Position numbers and translations under genes: made by a program
Source: Macrostomum hystrix
Taxonomy: Eukaryota > Platyhelminthes > Macrostomidae
Direction of reading: 5' to 3'
Length of the DNA: 64,000 nucleotides
NCBI GenBank assembly: GCA_950097015.1
Contig: CATNEN010000038.1
Location: 27,007,001-27,071,000 of the forward strand
Shown: piece by piece, positions 50,101 through 55,939 of the stretch
How the letters are laid out: the number at the start of each line of letters is the position of its first letter
Position numbering within the stretch: position 1 is the stretch's first letter
Notes under the pieces: model-generated
What the model saw: the letters and a program-made list of their open reading frames with translations, nothing else
Database searches by the model: none
Told to the model about the DNA's origin: nothing

Positions 50101-53100
50101 GGCGTGTTGGTTGACGCGACCACCGGTGCCGCCATTCTGGGACCTCGCGGCCAGCTGCTGGACGCCAACGGTCAGGTGATCGCCTGTCGAGTAGTCGACC
50201 CGGCTGGGGAAGACAACAGTCTACCGCCGCCCCCGCCTGGTCAGGAGTATCGACTCAATGCGCACGGCGTCCTGATCGACGCGGCTTCCGGCCTGCCGGT
50301 GCGGGACTCTGCTGGTCGGTTTTATGGCCTGAACCGCCGCCCCGTGTACGGAGATCGGCTAGCCAGCGGAAAGCTTGTCGGAGAGGTGCGAGTCGACGAA
50401 AACGGTCGCCTGGTCGATGCTGATGGAAATCCGATTAAAGGGCCGAATGGCGAGATGCTCGACGCCAAGGCGCAACCGATTGATGAAGCCGCCATGGCTG
50501 CGGCAGTGGCGGCTGCAGCTGCTGCTTCAGTCGATGCGGGCGTCGGAGAAAACACCGCCGCGGTGGCTGAATCTGGAACAGAGCCTGTCGCTGAGGATGC
50601 CGCCACCGCGGCCGTTGCTGCCCGCGCGGCGATGGCCACAGCCGAGACGGCCACAGATGCGGTGGAATCGGCGGAAGCAGCCGCGGCGGCTGGCGAAGAA
50701 TTCGAAGCGGCGACCATCGCCACGGAGACAACCGAGACCGGAGCTCAGGCCGACTTCGACGACGAGCCGGCGCCTGGAGACCCGGGCTTCTTCGGCCGCA
50801 TCAAGAAAGGCTTCCAGGAGTTCCAGGAGAAGGTTGAAGAATTTGCCGAGGAGACCAACGAGAAGATGAAAGAGCTGAACGAGGAGACCAAGCGGAAGAT
50901 GGACGCCTTCAATGAGGACACGCGCAAGAAGCTCGAAGAATTCGGCGAAGGCACGAAGAAGACGTTTGGGAATATCGGCGACAGCACCGCGGCTGCCTTC
51001 AAGAAGCTCGACCCGTCTAATCTAGGTGAAGCTGCTGGCACCTCGGCTGAGAGTCCAGCTCCAGCCGCTGAGGCTGAAGCGACTGCATGAGTTATCCTAG
51101 CTGAAGTCACAGCACTCTCAAATGCCTTAATCTAAACAGCATTATTAACTTTTTAAGTTCTATTCTATTATTGGCAAAGTCGTCGGCTGCACAACTTAAC
51201 AGCACCAAAGTTTATAAATTGGCGAAGTACTTGAAGGTAGATGCCCTCTGTGACGGCTTCTATGTGCGATTATGCGGACTAATTGTTTTTACTAATATTG
51301 TGGTATCCTGTGCGATCTATGGTGTTGGATTAATATTGCTTATTATTTATAACCCTATTTCTGGTGGCAGCTATTTATTCTACAAAATACTTACAATTTT
51401 AGTTACTAAGTTTAAGTTCATTAAAAAAACTAACAAATTGCAGTTGGATTTAAAAAATCCAATTGAGGCCAAAGCGCGGACAACAACAAGCAGACAGCAA
51501 CAGCAGCAGCAGCAGCTACGCTTAAGAAGGCAACATCAGAGAACTGAGCAGATTTCATCAAGCAACGAGACCAGCGCATCACCGTCCCATCGATACAGCT
51601 TACCACCTGCACCTCATCAGGCACATCATGGTGAGTGAGCCTGTGCCAGTTTACCGATAGAACGATGAGAACGGAACTATACAGGTTAAAATCGTATATT
51701 TTCAATCCATCTACGATTTAATACAACTTTCTGCAGATAAAGTTTCAACACTAAGGCAGAGCCCAAAGCAGCAGCAGCAGCAGCAGCAAGTGGAGCGTCA
51801 GCTACCACAAAGAACAACTCGACGAAAGCATCGACACTACAGGCACCAACAGCAGCAGCAGTCGCAGCAACTTTCCACACAATTGTCCCCATCAGACGAC
51901 GAACCAGCTCTCCACAGAGACTTCGTGCCAGGTAACACGACAGACGTTCTTACTTCTCGCAGCCGTAGCAACAGTAACTATAGCAACAACAACAGCGGCT
52001 CAGATTCAGTTGATGAAAAATCAGCTGCTCAGCTCCAAACTGATCGTCAACGACGCCAACGTCGAAACCGCCGGCGGGAGCCGTCAGGACTTTCGTCTAG
52101 TGTTCGAATTTTTGTCGCCCTATACGACTACGACCCGGTGACAATGAGCCCGAACCCTGATGGCGCGCAGCGCGAATTGGCCTTTCGCGAAGGCCAGCTA
52201 TTGAACGTGTTCGGCAATCGGGACTCTGATGGATTCTATAGCGGCGAGTGTGATGGCAATTCAGGACTCATTCCAGGAAATATGGTTGCCGAGGTGACTG
52301 AGCACGATTTGGCAGCTAGACATCAGCTTTACTCAAAGTCAACGTAAGGCTATAACTGTTACTTTCGTATTTTTTACCCCTTTTGCGTTTTTATAAATAC
52401 TGAATTTACAAATCAGACAATTAAGTTTGATGAGCAGTGTCTCGGTTAATTATATAAAAACCAAGTTGGTTCTCTTGAGCTGGGGGTGAGTAGCAGAGCG
52501 GTTAACGCGTTTGACTCTCGCACCGAGGTCCCTGTGCTCGATTCCGCGGCGAGGCCACATTCATTTGCGGGGCGCCGCCGCGGAGAGAAGGCTTGGAGGC
52601 TTGTCATGCGATTTACGCCAACCTGACGATGAGAATGTCAACGCAGATTTACACACCTGTGTGCTCAGGAGTTAGCTGAATAGAGAGAATTGCCTCCTCC
52701 TATCTTCGTGTCAATTGTCAACATTGGCTAACTAATGCTAACTATAATATATTCCAATATATATTATTACTCCAACAGTTCTTTGTCACGGCCTACTGCA
52801 CCACTTGACGACTCAAATTCGAACAGCAAACAGCAACATGAGCAGCACCAGAGCCGGTTGAAGAGCAAGCCGCTTCAGTCGGAAATCAGCGCTGTTGAAA
52901 CAACGCGCGATCGGCGGGCCAGATCGAGACATCGTCTGATGGTGGCTATTAGCGACTACGATCCAGCGTCAAAGACTACAGCCGCCTCTAGAAACAGCCG
53001 TATTGAGGTTGGCTTTCAAGCCGGTGATCTTGTCACGCCACTCGGCGACGAAATTGACGAAGACGAATTTCTGCTTGTACGTGTTGAACGTTCTCGTCTT

Positions 53101-53151
53101 GAGGGCTGGGTACCTGGTAGGCTTTTAAGAAATCTTGCGCTCGGTGAATAA
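30876..53151 (+). CDS. RIM-binding protein (gene model, complete coding region)
   Basis: Coding exons: 30925-31407, 32788-32872, 33184-33335, 33755-33916, 34389-34523, 34735-34833, 35243-35368, 36453-36527, 39136-39159, 39324-39437, 39834-39938, 40479-40532, 40616-40838, 41901-41957 (candidate), 44508-44602, 44833-44994, 45197-45272, 45863-46356, 46586-46888, 47577-47927, 51444-51630, 51737-52343, 52779-53151. All phases agree, giving about 1,500 residues: charged coiled-coil N-terminus, SH3-I, three FN3 domains, SH3-II, SH3-III. This is the exact RIM-BP layout, and SH3-I (YSYDP..SPN) and SH3-II (ALYDYDPVTMSPNPDG) are diagnostic. RIM-BPs are presynaptic active-zone scaffolds whose SH3 domains bind RIM and voltage-gated calcium channels. 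An alternative last exon (48664-51090) would replace SH3-II and SH3-III. Introns are packed with minisatellites. Confidence 0.93.
30886..30900 (+). promoter_or_regulatory. Four-codon upstream ORF in the RIM-BP 5' UTR
   Basis: ATG GAA ATA TTC TAA, ending 24 bases before the main ATG. It could dampen or delay translation of RIM-BP. It applies only if the 5' UTR really includes 30876-30924. Confidence 0.5.
31450..31668 (-). mobile_element. tRNA-derived SINE (family B)
   Basis: Minus-strand head GGAGTAGCCGAGTGGTTAGG (box A) and GGTTCGAATCTCA (box B), with no complementary acceptor stem, so it is not a functional tRNA. The body continues to about 31450 and includes TCTTTGACGGCCTCCTTAGC. The head resembles Ser/Leu-type tRNA and differs from family A. 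Confidence 0.7.
32130..32193. repeat. (CTGT)n microsatellite
   Basis: About fourteen CTGT units in the first RIM-BP coding intron. The same motif reappears, mixed with CTGC, at 33345-33729. Confidence 0.97.
32788..32872 (+). CDS. RIM-BP coding exon 2 (predicted)
   Basis: The frame is open between acceptor ttgacag and donor gtaaaa: RQLERVRQAAAAAAAVIDLS then DKVIWFPR. It starts in phase 0 after RSIDRL and ends in phase 1, matching the acceptor at 33184. A CAG/GCA run encodes polyalanine. It is less certain than later exons because of the weak splice sites. Confidence 0.6.
33184..33335 (+). CDS. RIM-BP coding exon 3, coiled coil
   Basis: Two bases complete the Asp codon, then NNLETNIQYLTELQ to LRYLRAENARL, a heptad-like leucine pattern. 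The donor is gtgagt at 33336. An alternative acceptor at 33158 would skip exon 2 in phase 0. Confidence 0.75.
33345..33729. repeat. (CTGT/CTGC)n compound microsatellite, about 385 bp
   Basis: Starts ten bases after the preceding exon and ends 25 bases before the next acceptor, so it fills nearly the whole 419-bp intron. Minus-strand Arg/Gln/Thr/Asp-repeat frames are artefacts. Confidence 0.97.
33755..33916 (+). CDS. RIM-BP exon, coiled coil
   Basis: Fifty-four codons, ASRQHGESPVHQQYQ through IEQLERLKRRSAELESAAER. The acceptor is ccatcag and the donor is gtagac, phase 0. Confidence 0.85.
34000..34285. repeat. 24-bp minisatellite, about 12 copies
   Basis: Units contain ggaattccttcacctgttag plus atag, in the intron between 33916 and 34389. 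Confidence 0.93.
34389..34523 (+). CDS. RIM-BP exon, coiled coil
   Basis: Forty-five codons, QTLSEMRRDYERRRTRDLAE to RRHYDGLQYM. The acceptor is actctcag and the donor is gtgagt, phase 0. Confidence 0.88.
34735..34833 (+). CDS. RIM-BP exon, coiled coil
   Basis: Thirty-three codons, TKNSSAEKEALERMLETAQ to LQHQLSWNQ. The acceptor is ttttttag and the donor is gtggga, phase 0. Confidence 0.87.
34895..35205. repeat. 20-bp minisatellite, about 15 copies
   Basis: Units read ttagtcatagatctagctgg, the last few diverged, in the intron between 34833 and 35243. Confidence 0.96.
35243..35368 (+). CDS. RIM-BP exon, coiled coil
   Basis: Forty-two codons, DLFSDASTEDRLRRLTSDL to EIRKLRESALR. The acceptor is attgcag and the donor is gtaaaa, phase 0. 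Confidence 0.87.
35410..36322. repeat. Two-part minisatellite (38-bp and 20-bp units)
   Basis: The first half alternates catcaacactcccgtctaa with catcaacattcccgtctaa (19 + 19 bp). The second half repeats caggaaacacatctgaataa or caggaaacacatctgtctaa (20 bp), and single copies of the second type also punctuate the first half. They share the tctaaca joint, so one probably arose from the other. Confidence 0.95.
36453..36527 (+). CDS. RIM-BP exon, low-complexity linker
   Basis: Twenty-five codons, GGSTNPPADSGGNESSEDTA ending in an alanine run. The acceptor is cgtgcag and the donor is gtgagt, phase 0. Confidence 0.82.
36537..36965. repeat. 14-15-bp minisatellite, about 29 copies
   Basis: Units read gatctaagatttggg with frequent substitutions, beginning about ten bases after the exon end. 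Confidence 0.93.
37051..39062. repeat. 24-bp minisatellite, about 84 copies (GAATCGAAGCAGCACC type)
   Basis: Units contain tagaatcgaagcagcacctt plus tagc, with variants cagaaagt and tatctag. The unit is a multiple of three and lacks stops, so long frames stay open on both strands (37016-38152 plus; 38149-39003 minus). It lies inside one RIM-BP intron. Its reverse complement is about 20/24 identical to the arrays at 60836-61012 and 61838-63022. Confidence 0.97.
39136..39159 (+). CDS. RIM-BP micro-exon (24 nt)
   Basis: Eight codons (PNEQSPDQ) between acceptor ctctttag and donor gtaggc, phase 0. It could be skipped without changing the frame. Confidence 0.65.
39324..39437 (+). CDS. RIM-BP exon, helical segment
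   Basis: Thirty-eight codons, KFSKTASQVAKLSRDFKGAG to MAELELIMK. The acceptor is aacacag and the donor is gtgaga, phase 0. Confidence 0.87.
39552..39790 (-). mobile_element. SINE family A, copy lacking the tRNA head
   Basis: Shares the 3' two-thirds of family A (gaggcaattctgcccatttcg; gagcacacacgcacacag; gtgtacacttcactgtgcc) and its AAT-type tail, but stops near 39790 before the tRNA-like head. This is typical 5' truncation. Confidence 0.85.
39834..39938 (+). CDS. RIM-BP exon, coiled coil
   Basis: Thirty-five codons, HMRDSLEQKHQLDEESSR to SRTDYFSAK. The acceptor is ctttcag and the donor is gttttc, phase 0. Confidence 0.83.
40479..40532 (+). CDS. RIM-BP exon (54 nt)
   Basis: Eighteen codons, PTDRNATRQNDSDVEGLR. 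The acceptor is ttcttcag and the donor is gtgagc, phase 0. Confidence 0.8.
40616..40838 (+). CDS. RIM-BP exon, helix then alanine-rich stretch
   Basis: Starts SQLRELEKRSEMQSLRHEEL, runs into an alanine-rich stretch and ends EDSGSG. The acceptor is gactgcag and the donor is gtgagt. It ends in phase 1. Confidence 0.88.
40905..41820. repeat. Low-complexity (CAAT/CTAT/CTGT) repeat region
   Basis: Long run of caatctgtcaatctatcaat-type units with sub-blocks such as cagtctatatctatttcaat. Plus-strand Leu/Ile/Ser/Tyr-repeat frames through it are artefacts. Confidence 0.95.
41901..41957 (+). CDS. RIM-BP candidate cassette exon (57 nt)
   Basis: Between acceptor aataaacag and donor gtaaat the frame set by the previous exon (phase 1) stays open: DYRIPWIHGDETVETQIDDG. 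It leaves phase 1 unchanged, so inclusion or skipping both keep the frame. The acceptor has a weak pyrimidine tract, so support is moderate. Confidence 0.5.
42280..44405. repeat. 24-bp minisatellite, about 88 copies (GAATCGTCCCAATTTC type)
   Basis: Units contain gagaatcgtcccaatttcaa plus aatc, with variants tcctaattacaa and ttaaagtcg that recur in ordered blocks. It fills the RIM-BP intron before 44508. Open frames on both strands (8-residue periods) follow from the unit length. Confidence 0.97.
44508..44602 (+). CDS. RIM-BP exon, linker before SH3-I
   Basis: Two bases complete a Gly codon, then DFFALRQAPAGGSESEGW to SPDEARPP. The acceptor is attctgcag and the donor is gtcagt. It ends in phase 0. 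Confidence 0.85.
44833..44994 (+). CDS. RIM-BP exon: SH3-I, first part
   Basis: AKTIRLNPKPHERKRLYIV, then the SH3 core with YSYDP, SPN and LVAGEYVIVHGDKDE. This matches the vertebrate RIM-BP SH3-I line (YSYDPFQYSPN...AGDYVFVYGEMDE). The donor is gttcct, phase 0. Confidence 0.93.
45197..45272 (+). CDS. RIM-BP exon: SH3-I, end
   Basis: DGYLFGELVDGKSGYIPSNF and VQQLTG, the RT-to-C-terminal part of SH3 with the PSNF signature. It ends in phase 1 at donor gtaagc. Confidence 0.93.
45380..45600. repeat. Short degenerate repeat (TGTACATTAGGGGCAGAG type)
   Basis: About six units of roughly 34-37 bp alternating gagatttctgtcgtattgta and gagaattttaatttcaatgta, in the intron after SH3-I. Confidence 0.85.
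45863..46356 (+). CDS. RIM-BP exon: FN3-I
   Basis: One hundred and sixty-four codons. A linker (GDKPEIPQKAAAAEASPLAP) is followed by a fibronectin type III fold: PPRELRVERQMTSSALLAW, LTGYEVLLDGKVR, RVSVCALTTSGRRSDES. RIM-BP FN3 modules have this wording (LLAW..P......Y.V..NG). The donor is gtgaga, phase 0. Confidence 0.92.
46586..46888 (+). CDS. RIM-BP exon: FN3-II
   Basis: One hundred and one codons. VSNLTGTSAVLCYLPAAS, a VLLNGSEV turn and a TIYRAEVRAL strand form the second FN3 domain. The end (PEPPTNVQ) starts the third. The acceptor is aaccag and the donor is gtgaga, phase 0. Confidence 0.92.
46960..47370. repeat. 23-bp minisatellite, about 18 copies
   Basis: Units contain gacgattctctttgagaaat plus caa, nearly identical, in the intron between FN3-II and FN3-III. 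Confidence 0.97.
47577..47927 (+). CDS. RIM-BP exon: FN3-III
   Basis: One hundred and seventeen codons. VEVGPQHQTLLVTWSPL, LGGYAIYADSKHLVA and SLTCRSIATNSKGEVVES form the third FN3 domain. It ends KLLLPYN at donor gtgagt in phase 0. Both the 48664 and the 51444 acceptors are in phase with this donor. Confidence 0.93.
48306..48590 (-). mobile_element. tRNA-derived SINE (family C)
   Basis: Minus-strand head GTTGTAGCCCAGTGGCTAGA (box A) and GGGGGTTCGATTC (box B), with a Thr-like middle (GCGCCGGACTCGTGACTTG). It then has a body of about 200 bp and an (ATT)-rich tail at 48306-48324. It lies immediately upstream of the 48664 acceptor. The anticodon stem and acceptor stem do not pair properly, so it is not a working tRNA. 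Confidence 0.75.
48664..51090 (+). CDS. Large repeat-plus-amphipathic-helix exon, candidate alternative last exon of RIM-BP
   Basis: After acceptor ttctcacag the frame is open for 808 codons to TGA at 51088-51090. No in-frame ATG precedes the acceptor, so it must be spliced from upstream, and the FN3-III donor at 47927 fits in phase 0. Residues about 1-605 are five full and one partial tandem repeats (starts near 1, 119, 237, 364, 476, 577). Each pairs a module like NEFGVLVDATTG...LLDANGQ with one like GEFYGPNRRPVYG. Residues about 610-698 are Ala/Glu-rich. Residues about 709-776 (FFGRIKKGFQEFQEKVEEF onward) form a charged amphipathic helix with an 11-residue rhythm. I do not recognise the repeat family. 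It is GC-rich and intronless in a gene of small exons. It could also belong to a separate nested gene. The function is unknown. Confidence 0.75.
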   Translation, partial: AAANEFGVLVDASGVPILSSPSSDGKFLDSEGNPLTCRQVEAAVDPITGETRLLDKLDGLPVRGLRLGPNGVLLDDAGQPVRGQNGEFFGSNCQPVYGRRGVDGELLDEDGQTMQKVGVNSFGVLADLTTGQPITRQSDGALLDASGQPIDCQRCQPSQSDNGDGELTLLVDPVDGSPIGVTSVNIFGVLVDSQGRPLRGPLGEFYGPNRRPVHGGPRGPDGQLINPATGAQRRTRVNEFGALADADTGELLLGPEGQLLNTGAQLMPSRRVKLVEPAEEGGQLQLVDANSGQPLVQETDYRVNEHGVLVDAQTGLALRGPRGEFYGPPSGEPLAGGPSRDANGCLVRGGGAEEASLEPLKTRVNDWGVLVEVAGGEGDAAVEEKPILSSDGRLLDAAGRVIDCQTVAATATARARLIDAVAKGDAFALGEHGVVIDTETGRPVRSQASGEFLGADGRPVYGPRDPVGRLTVEAKLNEFGVLVDATTGAAILGPRGQLLDANGQVIACRVVDPAGEDNSLPPPPPGQEYRLNAHGVLIDAASGLPVRDSAGRFYGLNRRPVYGDRLASGKLVGEVRVDENGRLVDADGNPIKGPNGEMLDAKAQPIDEAAMAAAVAAAAAASVDAGVGENTAAVAESGTEPVAEDAATAAVAARAAMATAETATDAVESAEAAAAAGEEFEAATIATETTETGAQADFDDEPAPGDPGFFGRIKKGFQEFQEKVEEFAEETNEKMKELNEETKRKMDAFNEDTRKKLEEFGEGTKKTFGNIGDSTAAAFKKLDPSNLGEAAGTSAESPAPAAEAEATA
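51444..51630 (+). CDS. RIM-BP exon: linker before SH3-II, Gln-rich
   Basis: LDLKNPIEAKARTTTSR, then a polyglutamine run and Ser/His-rich sequence ending QAHHG. The acceptor is aattgcag and the donor is gtgagt. It starts in phase 0 (compatible with 47927) and ends in phase 1. Confidence 0.8.
51737..52343 (+). CDS. RIM-BP exon: Gln/Arg-rich linker and SH3-II
   Basis: Begins DKVSTLRQSPK with a polyglutamine tract, then a long polar linker and SH3-II: RIFVALYDYDPVTMSPNPDG, LAFREGQLLNVFGNRDSDGF, GLIPGNMVAEV. This is nearly the vertebrate RIM-BP SH3-II text and is the best anchor for the gene's identity. The donor is gtaagg, ending in phase 2. Confidence 0.95.
52483..52735 (+). mobile_element. SINE family A, plus orientation
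   Basis: The head has agcagagcggttaacgcg and box B-like gctcgattccgcggcg, then the body tcatttgcggggcg, ggcttggaggcttgtc and gtgtgctcaggagttagc. It lacks a clear 3' tail. It sits in the intron between SH3-II and SH3-III. Confidence 0.88.
52779..53151 (+). CDS. RIM-BP last exon: SH3-III and stop
   Basis: One base completes a Thr codon, then a polar linker and a diverged SH3: RHRLMVAISDYDPASKT, VGFQAGDLVTPLGDEIDEDE, LEGWVPGRLLRNL. It ends ALGE with TAA at 53149-53151. The ALYDYDP and PSNF signatures are eroded compared with SH3-I and SH3-II, so ligand preference may differ. Confidence 0.92.
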
Positions 53152-53152
53152 A
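53147..53152 (+). terminator. AATAAA polyadenylation signal overlapping the RIM-BP stop codon
   Basis: GGT GAA TAA AG: the hexamer AATAAA contains the TAA stop. Use would give a 3' UTR of only about 20 nt. Further AATAAA copies lie at 53516-53521 and near 53695. Confidence 0.4.
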
Positions 53153-54290
53153 GAATAGACTACTAGGGTCACGTGATTTTTCGATTCAACTGTTATCACA
53201 CCTCATACTGCCAGCTGACCTTGCATTCTAAAAATAGCTCATGGTCATTAATGTACATTCAGTCAATGTACATTCTAAGGGGAAGAAAAGCATCACTGGG
53301 GTTAGAAAATAATAAGCGACTGCTGCTCTAATGTTGTGGTTTTTGGTTTAAAATATTCACTATTTTGAGTAACAACCTATACAGCGATAACGGACCATAT
53401 ATATGAATTGATTATTCAGTTATCTTCGACGTCCATCGTCAGATTTTGTTCTACTTTGCGCTGTTTATACTACTTACGACATATGTGCATATGTCATTTC
53501 GATATTACTATTGGTAATAAATGAGTATGAATTTTGTGAGGTACTGAATTTTTACTATCGCCGTTTTTTGCGACTGATAATATATAAACAGTATGAATTT
53601 TAATCGAGCTTTTGATATTGCTGCAAATAATCAGCTTTTTTTGGTAAATAGTCTAGCTTCATGTCATCACGTAGTTTTAGACCAACCTAGCCTAATAAAT
53701 TATTGTATCTACTATATAGCCTGCAATTCATCACTTTATTAACTGATTTAGTTTTAATTGGATAAAATTCGAGATTTTATCTAATGCGGTTTATTTGAGA
53801 ATACATATAATTTGTATTACTTCATTTAAAGCATTTCGTTTTTAATTGTTCAGAAAATTATGATTTTTTTAAATGCCATGCTTTTAAAACCATAAATATG
53901 CTTTATTTAATCAATAGCTTCTTGACTAGCTAAGGAATCTATTTCTATCACTATAGAAATTGGAGAACAATGAGTTAGTAACTCATTGTGGCGACCAATT
54001 TTACACACATATTTTTGTCTACGATGTTCTGTGCGTTCTTCCGCGAAAGTATTTTCTTAAACAAATCGATATTATAAGGAAATAGGTAGTTCAATGAAAA
54101 TTATTGATATTCTCTATTTTCATCAGTTATCAATTATTTTTATTGGCTTCATGAAACGTCTTATATGCTTGAGTAGTAAATGCTGCGACATTGACCAAAT
54201 TTTTGGTGTTAAAATATAAAATGACAGCGCAAGAATATGCCTTTATATTTCAAAAAAGTCTAGAAATGAATAAAAATACTTATTTCCGAA
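53152..54290. other. Intergenic, 3' of RIM-BP
   Basis: AT-rich with several AATAAA hexamers (for example 53516-53521) that could serve RIM-BP. No gene or mobile element was recognised. Confidence 0.55.
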
Positions 54291-55110
54291 CAAGTGTCTC
54301 ACCTGTCGATCAAGGATGAAGCTATTTCCCAATAATTTTCTCACCTGTCAATCAAGTTTGAAGTTATTTCCGAACAAGTGTCTCACCTGTCAATCAAGGT
54401 TGAAGTTATTTCCGAACGATTGTCTCACCTGTCAATCAAGGTTGAAGTTATTTCCGAACGATTGTCTCACCTGTCAATCAAGGTTGAAGCTCGTATTTCC
54501 CAACAATGGTCTCACGTACCTGTCAATCAAGGTTGAAGCTATTTCCCAACAATGGTGTCACGTACCTGTCAATCAAGGTTGAAGCTATTTCCCAACAATG
54601 CTCTCACGTACCTGTCAATCAAGGTTGAAGCTATTTCCCAACAATGGTCTCACGTACCTGTCAATCAAGGTTGAAGCTATTTCCCAACAATGGTGTCACG
54701 TACCTGTCAATCAAGGTTGAAGCTATTTCCCAACAATGCTCTCACGTACCTGTCAATCAAGGTTGAAGCTATTTCCCAACATTGATCTCACCTGTCAATC
54801 AAGGTTGAAGCTCGTATTTTCCAACAAATGTCTCACGTACCTGTCAATCAAGGTTGAAGCTATTTCCCAACATTGATCTCACCTGTCAATCAAGGTTGAA
54901 GCTCGTATTTTCCAACAAATGTCTCACGTACCTGTCAATCAAGGTTGAAGCTATTTCCCAACAATTGTCTCACCTGTCAATCAAGGTTAAAGTTATTTCC
55001 AAAGATTGGTCTCACCTGTCAATCAAGGTTGAAGCTGTGTCCCAACAATTGTCTCACCTGTCAATCAATGCGATGATTATTCTTAACCGGTGCCTCAGCT
55101 GTCAATCAAG
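54290..55110. repeat. 38-46-bp minisatellite, about 19 copies
   Basis: Units contain cacctgtcaatcaaggttga and agctatttcccaacaatg. Some carry an inserted cgta or gctcgta, which changes unit length. The plus-strand frames through it are not genes. Confidence 0.95.
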
Positions 55111-55935
55111 GCGCTGGCCCAAACTCTCAGTCTACAAATTCCAGACCTTTATACTAAAGCGGCCAAATCCGCAGCTCAAACGAAGCCAAACTAAAGAGAA
55201 GCACTAAAAGATTTCCCAACAAGAAGTCATTCACCCGAAATAATCCCAAGAAAATGAAAAACTACAGGGAATAAAAATAGTGTGATTTTTTGCTAATCAA
55301 TTTTTTGCCCAACCGATCAAGCGATTTCAGTGGCATAATCACTGCACAGATAAGGGGATACAAGACGGTCATGTCGTGTCTGTATCTCGGTTGATTTGAG
55401 ATAGATCACTGCAGAGTTTCACTGAAATGCACATATAAAGAGACACACGAGGAGAGACAAAGTAAAGTTGAGAGCCGTGCATGTCTAACCTCGACTGGTG
55501 CTGCTGCTGCTGCTGCTGCTGCGATGTAGCGGAAAGTGGGAGATTAAAGGCAGAACATTCGCAACACGGACACACAGATCAGTAATTTTGCTGATGGCGT
55601 CTGGGTAAAGCGTGTTGTTTTCAATCTTGCTTTCAACCTGAGTCAAGTCACGTGACCGTCTTTATATAGCTGCGCGAGAAAATAGCACGCAAAGCCTTAG
55701 ACTCAGAGATAGACAAATGCTTCCTTAATCACGAGAATTGCCAGGGACAGATGTTGACTTGTGTATCCTGAGCTTAGCTACAATTCACTTTTTGAGCTTG
55801 AAAATTATAGGATATACTAGCACACTATCTTTAGATTTCCATTTTTAACTGAAGCTCTTCTCACACACATTTTTCTTTTCTCATTTAAATCGACGTCTAA
55901 CTTCACTCTTTGAAATTTCCATTTTACTAAAATCT
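55110..55935. other. Intergenic, includes a short GCT/CTG triplet run
   Basis: Unique-looking sequence with a (CTG)n run near 55499-55521. No supported gene was seen. Confidence 0.5.
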
Positions 55936-55939
55936 AATA

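Noticed and set aside
51026-51443. An internal donor (CTAG|gtgaag at 51025/51026) joining the large repeat exon to SH3-II at 51444
   Set aside because: It would leave phase 1 while the 51444 exon starts in phase 0, so the RIM-BP frame would be lost.
51171-51443. Hydrophobic frame upstream of the 51444 exon
   Set aside because: Continuous with the exon by chance. The aattgcag acceptor at 51443 and loss of coding character upstream mark it as intron.
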